Source: Pteria penguin (lineage: Eukaryota > Mollusca > Bivalvia > Pterioida > Pteriidae). Taken from it: DNA of 64,000 nucleotides. The position numbers were made by a program, and so were the translations under genes. This document shows, piece by piece, positions 1 to 10,729 of this stretch. The notes beneath the pieces are model-generated. The model made no database searches and was not told the DNA's origin. It worked only from the letters and a program-made list of their open reading frames with translations. The stretch is taken from contig CM068588.1 of the NCBI GenBank assembly GCA_035048485.1, positions 29,406,769 to 29,470,768 of the forward strand, given 5' to 3'. Within the stretch, counting starts at the first letter, position 1; each line of letters opens with the position of its first letter.

Positions 1-1000
1 ACAGTGGTCAGTGTTGGCACGGGTAGGATCTAGGCCGAGAATTATTCGTCGCCATTACTCTATTGGATCTCCATACATGCACAACCCGAACTAAACTAGG
101 CCCGCAAGAAATGAAAACTTAAACTACCTCCAACTCCTGTGTAACAACGAGTCTACAAAGAGTCCGTTGTAGTATTAAAGCAACAGCTACTGCAAGTACA
201 AGAATAGAAATACCGACTTCTCGGTCACCAAACATTTCTGAAAAGGTACAAGGCTACCAAGAATCTAAAGCCCTAGTCAAGCATAGCACGTAAATCCATA
301 GAGCTATCGTAATAGTCCAGGATAAGGGCGAGGTTAGCAAGTGTCTGCACAACACATATATCAGAGCGGTTTATGATGCCTCAGCTGAGGTGAAAGGCTA
401 TTTTAGACCTTTTCGACCTTTATTGGTCAATTCTGCAAGGGAGAGTGTTGCATCTTTGTCATCGAGGTCTCCTTGCATGCACAGCACTGGGGATATCACT
501 GCCCGTAGTAAATATGGCACAATACTGAACACATCAATGGAATGTGAAATCTCTAAAATATACAACGATCTTACATATAAAATAAAACGGTATACACGTC
601 TTAATTAATTCAAATCATATACAACCTTAAAAAGATCACGACAAACGTTGAAGTGCATGCGGTCTTTATCCATTCCACGTAACTCCATGCTTATATTAGT
701 CTACTGAATGTGTGTAATAAAAGCCCATTGTGTTTAAATGATGCTTTGATATTCTACCTTATTCTGTTATATTATGTCAACATGAATATATGTAAAACTC
801 TGATCTGTGTTTTAAAAATGAATTAACTGAAGTGAACTGAAAGACTTTGGCACTGTTGTCAGTGGATAGTCGTTACAGAATTGCAGATGAAAATGAAATA
901 CGGAATTAGTCTTGATTGATTGCTCTTTTTTAGATAAGCATACTAAATAGTCGGAAGAAACCTTACCACTCTGTTCCTTCCCTCAGAAGGTAATTTTCTC
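1..1000. other. No recognised feature
   Basis: AT-rich; the short open frame at 390-608 lacks codon or domain support. Confidence 0.5.
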
Positions 1001-1158
1001 AATGGTGGATTCAGGGGTTGTGGAAGGGGCGTCTGCCTTCGGCAGTGACACGAGGTTTTAATATAGTCCACATGTATTTTTGTTATTTCATTAAAAATGG
1101 AAAAAATGTGCTCTTCGAACACTTCCTTTTCTACAGCAAAGATGCTGCTTAATCCACC
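1001..1158. mobile_element. Possible degraded relative of the CAGTGG-element family
   Basis: AATGGTGGATTCAGG at the left and CTTAATCCACCACTT at the right form imperfect inverted ends about 158 bases apart. No convincing target duplication. Confidence 0.35.
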
Positions 1159-1925
1159 ACTTCTGCTTTACTGCGATTTCATCTGTTGAAGGGTGATAAA
1201 ATGTAAAAAAAAAGAAAAATGTTTAAAAGGTATTAACACTGACAAATTGCTCCAGACCAGGGGCACCGATACTGATGATATACTGTACCAGGACCTTGAA
1301 GGATGGTGTGTATTGGCCACCATCACATATTCTAGACGTAAATTTCGCCCCTGCTCCCGTATACTACATACTGCAAGTCACAAAATGAAGTCTAGACGGG
1401 TGACGTTTAAATCTTTACGTTAAATGTGCGTTGCTGTTAGCTCTAGTTTTTTTTTCATTAAACACAAAATAGTTGTAATTTCCAACGAACTTGAGTCACT
1501 TTCTGCACAGTCCTGGTCTACGGCCACACTAAACACACACTAGCTATGACGAGTGCCGCCAACACAGTATATCCTCCCTTAGTCACTGTTTGGCCGTTCT
1601 TGTCCCTAGGATTTGATCCCCATTTTGGTTCCAGTTTAGAGCAAGCCGGTGGACGCATGCCCAGAAATATTCGTTCTAGAAATATTGCAGCTGATTCTCC
1701 ACAGTTCTCACCCACTAGCGGCGAAAAGCAGTTTAAGGAGACGGTGTGAAGACTGAAAATGTAAAAGGGTGCATCTTATTATAAACTCCCAGAGTACAAT
1801 AAGAATTTGTTCTTCTTGTTTAACACCAATTCATATCCTACAGCTGAATTTGATAAATGATACAAATTTGGATTTAATCAAATTACATTCTTATTTGATA
1901 CATTTTTATGTCTCGGATCGATAAA
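1159..1925. other. No firm feature
   Basis: Around 1546-1715 a minus-strand stretch has a weak B-box-like GGGATCAAATCC and could be a decayed tRNA-derived element. Opposed short frames there are chance. Confidence 0.4.
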
Positions 1926-2215
1926 TCAGGGGTATATTAATTTGATGTGTCTGTCTGTTTGTTGGTCTGTCTACTTTTTACTTTAACCTTCACCCAAACT
2001 TATAAATCGTGAGAGACTGAGACTTCATATTTAGCATGCATACTCCGCTGCTACAAGAACGCATATTTAGTTATATACGTCCCTGGCTATTAAAACCCTT
2101 TCAAATTACACCAAGGTCATTAACATACTGTAGCGATCTAGACCGTGACTTACACATAAAATTTTCCTTATTTGGACTTTGATGGATGTTTCACAAACAC
2201 ATCTTGTTTTTCAAT
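1926..2215 (+). repeat. Dispersed repeat, copy 1
   Basis: Shares with 57924-58190 the string of motifs GTCTGTCTGT, CTTCATATTTAGCATGCATA, CAAATTACACCA/CAAATGACACCA, GACCTTGA-like blocks, and TTTCACAAACACATCTTGTT in the same order. No coding capacity seen. Confidence 0.65.
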
Positions 2216-2399
2216 GAAATAGCACAGAAAAGCAGCATCAGCCTTTGAACTTACAAATAACAGATGTACTTCTTATTTCAACTTAAATGTCTCCCGAGAT
2301 CTCTATTACTCTCAATAATTTATTTCAAGCAGATTTGCATTTCTTGCTGATGTTTTGTATGTTTTGTTATTGTTTTAAACCACTCCAAGATTATTTCAC

Positions 2400-2712
2400 A
2401 GACATGGTGGCGGCACCTACCTGGCGACCGTTTTATAACTTTGTTCTATACTACGGACCTACTCGAGGCAGTGAGGGATCGTTTACTTAGGTAATACCTA
2501 TACCGTGACACGGGGCCTCGGGTTATACAGTAACACGGGGCCTCAGTTTATACCGTGACACGGGGCCTTAGTTTATACTGTCTCATCTGACGGGCATATA
2601 GGGAGACAGATGATAAACCACCTTCGAAAAATCCGAGTCCACAACCGGAATCGAATCCAGGGTCTCAGATTTGAGAAGTTCAGTGCAATACCACTGGTCT
2701 AACCTGTCACTA
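2400..2712 (-). mobile_element. Diverged SINE family A relative with internal triplication
   Basis: Minus-strand head near the right (box B-like GGATTCGATTCC) and body with GGCCCCGTGTCACGGTAT. A 25-bp segment holding CCGTGACACGGGGCC is present three times in tandem (about 2505-2583). Tail GGTGCCGCCACCATG at left. Confidence 0.55.
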
Positions 2713-3016
2713 TATTGTAGATGTAAGAAACTCACTTAAAATCACGTACTGTTATGTATTCGCGGAGTCATTAGAGATTTAGCGGAAATTATGTTTAGTA
2801 TTAGTTTTTGTTGTAAAATAAATAAATTTACATCATATAGCATGGTTGGATCTCCTCCCTGAAAATTTGTTTGAGGTGAACTCACTCTCTACAAAATTCC
2901 TGGGTTCGCATTGGTAATGTAACTGTAGAAAATTTGTACTATTTGAAGGTTTTAAGATATGCATAGATATATAGAAGCATACAATTTCATTTTTAAATTT
3001 TAACGACCATTATCCA

Positions 3017-3070
3017 CAGTGGCGGATCCAGGATTTCCGAAAATAAAGGAGGGGGTGGGGCACAAAGTTA
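3017..3070 (+). mobile_element. Solo end of the CAGTGGCGGATCCAG family
   Basis: CAGTGGCGGATCCAGGATTT followed by a G-rich run. No partner end found within 700 bases. Confidence 0.4.
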
Positions 3071-4200
3071 ATGGAAGAGATTGTATAAGTCCTTAGCCTT
3101 TTTATTGTTCAAGAAAAAGGTCTGGACAGACATGACCTCAGAAATGAAGTAATAGTGACATTGACCTTGAAGTTATGACTGTGGATCACAGACATTACAC
3201 TAATCCATTCATCATATTTACTTGCACAACATTTGTCCATAAAACATGAGGAACCGGCCCTGATTTATACCCAGACTACTTACAAGTGATGTTATAACTG
3301 AACTAGCATAATAAACCATTACAGAAGGACGGTTTTTCGTGCATTTTGATGACGTTTCATTTTATGCTACCTGTTGGTCCTTGTTTTCTCTTTGGAGTAG
3401 TTTTATACGTTTTGAAATGTTTGTTCATTTCATTGCACTGTTTGCAGTAAGACTAAAGGAGGGCCCATAATCTGGTTAACTGCGTCAATTGAGTGATTAC
3501 ACCCTAGATCGATTAGTAATTGTTGTATTATCAAATATTTATTAACGTCCTTGTGTATTAATACTCATCATCTCTGGAGATTTTAATCAATCATACATGC
3601 ACCAAATTAATTCTTTATAATTCCGATCTCAGATGATAACCATAAGATGTAATTGACGTCAGTCTATATGACAGTAAGAGGTCAGGCACGCTCCTGACAC
3701 CTACCTGCACGACGCTTGGATCATTACGTCCATGGAGCTTCCATATCTTTGCTTACGTTGGATGCTCATGCTTTCTTCCTTGCTGCACTGAATGCTCATG
3801 TTATGTTGTTGTCGTATACAGTTATAATGCTCGGTATAAACTGAAAAACGAAATATTTTTAAACAATTTTAGGACGTTAACGACTTATGTATGATAAATA
3901 TTGTAACAGCAATGTTTTTATGTAAAAACGACAGCGGTGAATATGTATAAACTGCAGCGGCTACGCCACTGTTTAAATTCATGATAACGGTAAAATTATT
4001 AACGGATAACTATATAAAAAGATGACAGGGAGGACGCGCAGTGGTGTAACCGCTGCAATTTATACACATTCATGATAACAGACACCTATATAAAAGGATG
4101 GCAAGGAGAGTGCGCAATGGTGTAGCCGCTGCAGTTTATAAGGACACCTATATAAAAGGATGGCAAGAAGAGTGCCTAGTGGCGTAGCCGCTGCAGTTTA

Positions 4201-4366
4201 TTTGGTTGATTGGTGTTTTACGTCGCTTTCAACAATTTTTCAGTTATATCGCGACATGGAAGCAGGAGGTTACCAACCTCTTAAACATAGTGGCGCAACC
4301 CGGGAATTGAACCCGGATCGTCGGCGCCGCAAGCCAAGCGCTTAACCACTACACCACGCCTGCCCC
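4201..4366 (-). mobile_element. SINE family B copy
   Basis: The tRNA-like head is at the right end on the minus strand (GTGGTGTAGTGGTTAAGCGC as A box region, GGTTCAATTCC as B box), followed by a body ending in GCGACGTAAAACACCAATC. It is flanked by CTGCAGTTTA (4191) and CTGCAGTTAA (4367), taken as the target duplication inside the 62-bp array. Confidence 0.85.
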
Positions 4367-4376
4367 CTGCAGTTAA

Positions 4377-4656
4377 GCCGGTGTGGCCTAGTGGATAAGG
4401 TGCTCGGCTCGTGATCGAGAGGTCGCGGGTTCGACTCCCGCCCGGGGCACACCGGTGTTCTGTCTTTCGGATGAGACAGTAAAAACCGAGGTCCCGTGTC
4501 ACGGTAGGCGTGGCACGTAAAAGATCCCTCACTGCTTCGGGTGGGTCCGTTGCAAAGGTCTAAATTTGTATGCAATGCATCAGGCAGATGCCGTCACCAT
4601 ATACGTGAAATAATCGTGGAGTGACGTAAAACAATAATCAAACAAAAACAAACCCC
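4377..4656 (+). mobile_element. SINE family A copy, most complete in window
   Basis: The tRNA-like head begins GCCGGTGTGGCCTAGTGG (A box) with GGTTCGACTCC (B box) and a foldable CTCGG/CGAG anticodon arm with loop CTCGTGA. The body contains TTTCGGATGAGAC, CCGTGTCACGGTAGGCGTGG and the tail TAATCGTGGAGTGACGTAAA. Flanks are CTGCAGTTAA (4367) and CTGCAGTTTA (4657). The head abuts that of the neighbouring family B copy. Confidence 0.88.
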
Positions 4657-6239
4657 CTGCAGTTTATAAAGACGCCTATATAAAGGAATGACAAGGGGAG
4701 TGCCTAGTAGCGTAGCCACCGCAGTTTATAAGGACACCTATATAAAGGGATGGCAAGAAGAGTGCCTAGTGGCGTAGCCGCTGCAGTTTATAAAGACGCC
4801 CATATAAAGGGTTAGCAAGGGGAGTGCCTAGTAGCGTAGCCACTGCAGTTTATAAGGACACCTATATAAAGGGATAGCCAGGAGAGTGCCTAGTGGCGTA
4901 GCCGCTGCAGTTTATAAGACGTCTATATAAGGGGGTGGCAAAAAGAATGCAAGGAAAGGGGGGGGGGGGGGGTAGCAGCTGCAGTTTATACATTTTCATG
5001 ATAAAGGGCATCCATATATATGGATAGCAAGGAGAGTGCCTAGTGGCGTAGCCGCTGAAGTTTGTACATATTCATGATAACCTATATAAAAGGATGGCAA
5101 GAAGAGTACCTAGTGGCGTAGCCGCTGAAGTTTATAAGGACACCTATATAAAGGGATGGCAAGGGGAGTGCCTAGTAGCGTAGCCGCTGCAGTTTATAAG
5201 GACACCTTTATAAAGGGATGGCAAGGGGAGTGCCTAGTAGCGTAGTCGCTGCAGTTTATAAGGACACCTTTATAAAGGGATGGCAAGAAGAATGTTATTG
5301 GCGTAGCCGCCGCAGTTTATACATATTCATGGTAAAGGACACCTATATAAAAAAAGATGACAATGAGAGTGCCTAGTGGCGTAGCCGCTGCCGTTTATAA
5401 GGATACCTTTATAAAGGGATGACAAGAAGAATGTTAGTGGCGTAGCCGCCGCAGTTTATAAGGATACCTTTATAAAGGGATGGCAAGAAGAATGCTAGTG
5501 GCGTAGCCGCCGCAGTTTATACATATTCATGGTAAAGGACACTTATATAACGGGATGTATAAGGACACCTATATAAAGGGATGGCAAGAAGAGTGCTTGT
5601 GGCGTAGCCGCTGCAGTTTATAAAGGCACCTATATAAAGGGGTGGCAAGAAGAGTGCTTGTGGCGTAGCCGCTGCAGTTTATAAAGGCACCTATATAAAG
5701 GGATGACAAGGAGAGTGTCCAGTGGCGTAGCCGCTGCAGTTTATAAGGACACCTTTATAAAGGGATGGCAAGAAGAATGCTAGTGGCGTAGCCGCCGCAG
5801 TGTATACATATTCATGGTAAAGGACACCTATATAAAAGAGTGACAAGGAGAGAGCCTAGTGGCGTTGCTGCTGCTGTTTATAAGGACACCTATGTAAAGG
5901 GATGGCAAGAAGAATGCTAGTGGCGTAGCCGCTGCAGTTTATACATATTCATGATAAAGGATATCCATACAAAGTGATGGCAAGGAGAGTGCCCAGTGGC
6001 GTAGCCGCTGCAGTTTATAAGGACACCTATGTAAAGGGATGGCAAGAAGAATGCTAGTGGCGTAGCCGCTGCAGTTTATACATATTCATGATAAAGGATA
6101 TCCATACAAAGTGATGGCAAGGAGAGTGCCCAGTGGCGTAGCCGCTGCAGTTTATAAGGACACCTATGTAAAGAGATGGCAAGAAGAGTGCCAGTGGCGT
6201 AGCCGCTGCAGTTTATACATATTCATGATAAAGGACACC

Positions 6240-7027
6240 AATACAATTCAGGATCACTTGTAATACTGAGATCTTATATCACCCCCTAAAACTCCAACTT
6301 CGAGACCCAAAGTAAACTAGAGTTCCCCCGAGTAGCCTAGCACGCGGAGCTCTCTAAATGTAAGACCTTGGATATCATGTTAGTTCGATATGATACAACA
6401 CTTTACTCTGAGGCCAAAACACTCTTCTCATTCTTGAAACGTAATACTTTGGAATATAATGGTTATACAATTTAACCTCATTTATACATGTGTCAAGAAC
6501 ACGTGCATCAATAGAACACGGATACCTGCATGTTTTGTTCATATATACACCTGCTGTAATTTCAACCCAAAATGCAGGGTTCCATGTGTGAAATGTATAA
6601 TACAGTTCAGTAATCGGAGGGGTGTACTGCTGAGAGATCTCCAACTGAAACATTATCTAACATATGTTTATCTATAGGACTTACAGCCGGGGTTATAAGT
6701 AAAAGAGAAAATAGTCATAATCGTTATATACAATAATCTGATTATCGTTTACCCTTACCAGAACATCATGTATACTTAGATGTGTCAGTCGCAATTGTTT
6801 CACCACAAGACTGTTTTGATATTTTCAATAGTGGATAAATGAAAGGACTGAATAGTCATGTGGGTTGGAATTGTATGTACATATAATGTATGAATGAACT
6901 GAAACAATATACATGTTTACAGCCATAATACAATGAATGAGATAATACGGACCAGGAATGTGCCAGGGACTTGTATATCTAATATTCCTCCTCAGTCGTA
7001 CATATTTCCAAACTGTTTAGTATACAT
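6240..7027. other. No recognised feature
   Basis: Short frames on both strands at 6375-6677 overlap each other and show no domain. Confidence 0.5.
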
Positions 7028-7374
7028 AGGCTTTATTAGAATGAAGTTTTATTGGAGTTACCTCCCTTGCAAGAAGTTGTCCGCCATCTTATAGTTATAT
7101 AACTGATTATATGTCCATGCATCAACCAAATTATGTAGGTAATTTCTCCAAACTAGGAATACTTCATCTGTTTTCCTTTTTTCTTGTTTTTATTAATGTT
7201 TATTTCGAGATATTGGACAATGTAAAAAAGATTCTAAAGGAGTGTAAATACTAACAATTTTCTAAAAAATATAATAATTCATTAAACTTAGTTTGAATAT
7301 GAGGCAAAAAGTCATTCTTGACAACGAAACATGGCAAACAACGGGAGGTAACTCCAACTTTTCTGCTAATGAAA
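7028..7374. mobile_element. Foldback or MITE-like element, about 350 bp
   Basis: TTGGAGTTACCTCCC at 7052-7066 is perfectly inverted at 7343-7357. The similarity extends imperfectly outward (AGGCTTTATTAG versus CTAATGAAACCT) and inward (AGTTGTC versus GACAAC). The interior is AT-rich and non-coding. Confidence 0.6.
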
Positions 7375-8160
7375 CCTATTTATTATCAGGTGGCAAGGTA
7401 TAGTTACAAAATTAGAGAACACAGCGATTAAAAAAATATTACTTCTGCTTGAATGAGGAATTATCAGTTTCATCTATCTTCTAGCCTCCTCACTTTTTTC
7501 ACCAAAAAGTTCGTAAACTAACCAGACACAGATTTAGTATGTCAGAAAAAGATATGCATGAAATAAAACAAAGATGTGCTTATTTTGTCTAGCATAATAA
7601 TCCATTATAACTGTTCTTGATCTCGTATTACAAATATTCTCTGACTTTTATCCACGCATAATTCTTCGCAAGAGTTTTAGAATTGAAGATTGCTTGTCTA
7701 TTGAAGAAGAATAAAGACAATGAGTCAAGTTAAAACGTATTTTGTCAGCATTTAAAATTATAGTGGCAATAATATAAGCCAAAATTTATCAAAAACTGTT
7801 TCTAAGAGAACTGCGATTGCATTGCCTTTAATTGTTATAAAGAGGACTCTGTATAAATAGATTGCTATAAATAAATAAAAACGTCCATATACATGCTTCT
7901 TACGTAATATTCGTGTATTTATGCAATTAAAAATGAAGCAACCTTTTAGAGTACCTTTTTATGTGACCAAATATTTAAATAATAAATAATAATTAAACTA
8001 AGATAATGTGAGTTATTTATAATAAGCAGAAACGGAAGTTGTTTCATTAACACTCATGCACTAGATCTACAGGTCTGGAATAGCTTACGCTTACGCGAAA
8101 AAAGAAAAAAAAAAAGAATTAAATAATTGGTTCGTCCATACATGTTTGGGGAATTATTTT

Positions 8161-8386
8161 TTATTTTTGAATATAAAATATCCTATCTTCAGAATAAAGG
8201 TTTTCATTGTCAATTCCTCTATCAATATTGTTATTACCATCCAAGTTATTGCAGAAATAATTGACAGTTTCCAGCTGGCTGTCCTTGTCGAATAGTCTTT
8301 GTAAGATTTGTTCTTCTTCAGTTGTTCCTTTACATTTATCAAGGGTATCACTGATGCACTTTCCCACTTGTAACACGTTGCTAGAC
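8161..8386 (-). CDS. Secreted protein exon 2 (last three cysteines and stop)
   Basis: 74 codons and TAA. Reads SSNVLQVGKC...TLDKC, then NYFC and an Asn/Asp-rich C-terminus. The acceptor lies only 25 bases from a small inverted-repeat element at 8412-8562. Confidence 0.6.
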
Positions 8387-10286
8387 CTGCAGGTATAAAT
8401 AGTGATATTATCAGTGGCAGATCCAGGAATTCCGAAAAGGGGGGGGGGGCACATGTGTATTAGCCAAAGTACTCAGCCATTGTTTGGTGCCAAATCTGGA
8501 TTTTTACTAGTAAATATGTGGCGAAAAGCGGGGGGGGGGGGGCCTCTCTAAATCCGTCACTGATTATAGCATTCCAACATAAAGTTTCCATGACGAAAGT
8601 AACATAAATATGTACGAGTAAACTCATATTTTAACGTCTTGCGTCTTACATGGGTATGATAAAGCTCTTGTCATTTGCCCGTGATATGTATTCTTTCACT
8701 GTCCCCCTCGTGTGTGCGCTTTTATGAAAAAACTGTGCTATATAGTGTGCCATTTGCGCACTGCGCTGTCACTACCCATATGCTATTAGTGTGTTGCTCT
8801 GTCAGAGTTCATATACCGTTAGTGTATCGCCTTGTTATGACACATACACTACTAGTGTACTACACTATCACGACATTTATGTTATTAATATACTGCACCG
8901 TTACGGCACATAATATGCCGTTAGTGTACTGCACTGTCACGGAACATATGCCATAAGCGGAATGGACAGTCACAGCACATATGCCGTTAGCTTATTGCAT
9001 GAACACGGCACATATACTGTGGCACTTATGCCGTTAGCTTACCTGCTGTATTGTCCTGGCACATATACTGTGAGTGTACTGCAATGTCACATGTGCATAT
9101 AGTGTACTGCATTATTAAGGCACATATGTCGTTAGTGCACTGCACCATCATGGTACATATACTGTTAGTGTACTGCACCATCACGGTACATATACAATTA
9201 GTGTCCTGCACTATCATGGCACCTATGCTGTCACGGCACATATGCCGTTGGTGTTCTGCACTGTCATGGCACATACGTCGTTAATGTGTTGCACCGTCAC
9301 GGCACATGTACTACCTGTGGTGTAATGCGTTGTCACAGCCCGTATGCTGTTTGCGTACTGCGTTAGCTTTCTCTGCTTGTATGTCGTAAGCATACCGTGT
9401 TAACTTTCAACTCATATGTCGTTAGCGTACTGTGTTAGCTGACCAAACTCCTGTGTCCTTAGCGTATTGCGCTGTCACGGTACATATACCGACTGTGTAC
9501 TGGGGTGTCAAGTCCACATAGCACATATATTGTTAGTGTACTGTGTTTTACGGCATTTATGACGTAACGTACTGCTCTATCACAGCACGTATGTCGTTAA
9601 AGTAATGCATTGTTATGGCACATATACTATTAGTGCACATAGTGTACTGTAGTGTCATCGCACCTATACTGATAGTGTACTGCACTGTCACGATATATAT
9701 GCATTTAGTGTACTGCATTATTACGGCACATATGCCGTAAGTGTACTACACCATCACGGTACATATATTCTAGTGTACTGCAATATCACGGCACATGTGT
9801 TGTTGGTTTACTGCGTCGTCACGGCACATATATTGTTAGTGTACCGTGTTGTCACGGCACATGTGTCGTTTATGTTCTGCAATGTCATGGCATATATACT
9901 ATATCTGGTTAGAGCACTGCCATGGCACATTGAGTTCGTATGCTGTTAGTGCACTGTACTATCGCAGCACATATGCCATCATTATACTGCACTGCCATGG
10001 CACATATACTGTAAGTATACTGTGCTGTCACGGCACATATGTCGTTAGTGTACTGCACTGTCACGGTTTATATGCCCTTGGTGTGCTAGCCCTATTATAG
10101 TTTGCAAATATCTAGTGTACTGCGTTCTCAAGCCCGTATGCTGATAGCGCGTTATTCCGTCCGTAATCCAAATTACAGCAATTATAGAAATGACGTATAC
10201 ACATGTAATATAGTACTAATACTATTTTAAATAATAATAATAATAATAATGATAATAATAATAACAATATAATGATGATGATGTTG

Positions 10287-10338
<52 letters not shown>

Positions 10339-10354
10339 TAATATGATGATGATG

Positions 10355-10431
<77 letters not shown>

Positions 10432-10454
10432 TATTATTATTATTATTATTATTA

Positions 10455-10489
<35 letters not shown>

Positions 10490-10729
10490 CTGAAAACAAA
10501 AAGTAACATACCTGCATGACTCCCTGATCATATTCATCTTAGCATTTGGTCCCGATGAAGAGCCTCTAGAGTCCTCAGGAATATTTTTGAAATTTTGTAG
10601 AATGTTGTTACATGACCTTACTCTTTTCTGAGCGTCCTTTGGGCAATTGGATTGCTCCGTTCTATACGAAGATACTTTTGATGAGTATGAGGTCGCCACT
10701 AAAATAAATAACACATACAAAGTCAGCAT
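8161..10729 (-). CDS. Small secreted six-cysteine protein, two exons, 147 aa
   Basis: Coding join on the minus strand is 10729-10512 and 8386-8161. Exon 1 starts MLTLYVLFILVATSYSS, a credible signal peptide, and ends CATGCAG before GTATGT. Exon 2 follows TTATACCTGCAG. Both sides are phase 2 (AG + G gives Arg), so the two join without any adjustment. Cysteines are at 29, 40, 72, 83, 91 and 118. Their spacing recalls secreted cysteine-rich families of the DUF19/T20D4.11 sort, but I cannot assign it firmly. The intron is 2.1 kb and filled by an inverted-repeat element, a minisatellite and a trinucleotide tract. A short 3' end is expected because AATAAA overlaps the stop region. An alternative acceptor (TTATTTTAG) lies inside the predicted signal peptide, so the true N-terminus could come from an upstream exon. 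Confidence 0.6.
8412..8562. mobile_element. Short inverted-repeat element (151 bp) with 5-bp target duplication
   Basis: Starts CAGTGGCAGATCCAG, ends CTAAATCCGTCACTG. Flanked by ATTAT on both sides (8407-8411 and 8563-8567). Contains two poly-G tracts. Non-coding, MITE-like. Lies in the secreted gene's intron close to the 3' splice site. Confidence 0.75.
8755..10100. repeat. Diverged minisatellite, about 31-33 bp
   Basis: About 40 variable units around GTGTACTGCACTGTCACGGC followed by ACATATGCCGTTA. It fills much of the secreted gene's intron. Open frames across it are artefacts of the repeat. Confidence 0.85.
10231..10490. repeat. (TAA)n tract that switches to (TTA)n
   Basis: About 200 bases of TAA with GAT interruptions, then about 60 bases of TTA from 10,430. 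The junction is a perfect trinucleotide inverted repeat. Just downstream of the donor of secreted gene exon 1. Confidence 0.95.
10512..10729 (-). CDS. Secreted protein exon 1 (signal peptide and first three cysteines)
   Basis: 72 codons plus two bases. Hydrophobic start, then a polar stretch with Cys29, Cys40 and Cys72. Beyond the donor the frame runs into the trinucleotide repeat, so a longer unspliced reading (poly-Asn, Tyr, Ile) is not credible. Confidence 0.6.

Larger units (their letters stand above)
3938..6225. mobile_element. Element with inverted ends and a tandem-repeat core (about 62-bp units)
   Basis: Roughly 28 diverged copies of a unit containing GTGGCGTAGCCGCTGCAG followed by TTTATAAGGACACCTATATAAAGGG. 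Some units carry an extra ACATATTCATGATAA segment. The leftmost copy, 3938-3971, is inverted and is a perfect 34-base reverse complement of the rightmost copy at 6192-6225. The array is interrupted at 4201-4656 by two SINEs. Each unit holds a TATATAAA and a PstI-like CTGCAG palindrome. No coding capacity. The layout recalls bivalve elements with short inverted ends around a tandem core, but that parallel is from memory. Confidence 0.7.

Noticed and set aside
4377..4452. Stand-alone tRNA gene
   Set aside because: The tRNA-like head is followed by the family A SINE body and tail shared with other copies. The heads at 4,330, 12,270, 25,690, 30,720 and 53,650 were rejected likewise.
4160..4575. 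Short frames reading ATRELNPDRRRRKPSA-like peptides
   Set aside because: Translations of SINE tRNA-like heads; the same peptides recur at 11,998-12,333 and 30,577-30,789 because the SINE recurs.
10112..10511. Extension of the secreted gene's frame through the trinucleotide tract
   Set aside because: A GTATGT donor ends the exon at 10512 and a matching phase-2 acceptor exists at 8386. The extension reads only Asn, Tyr and Ile runs.
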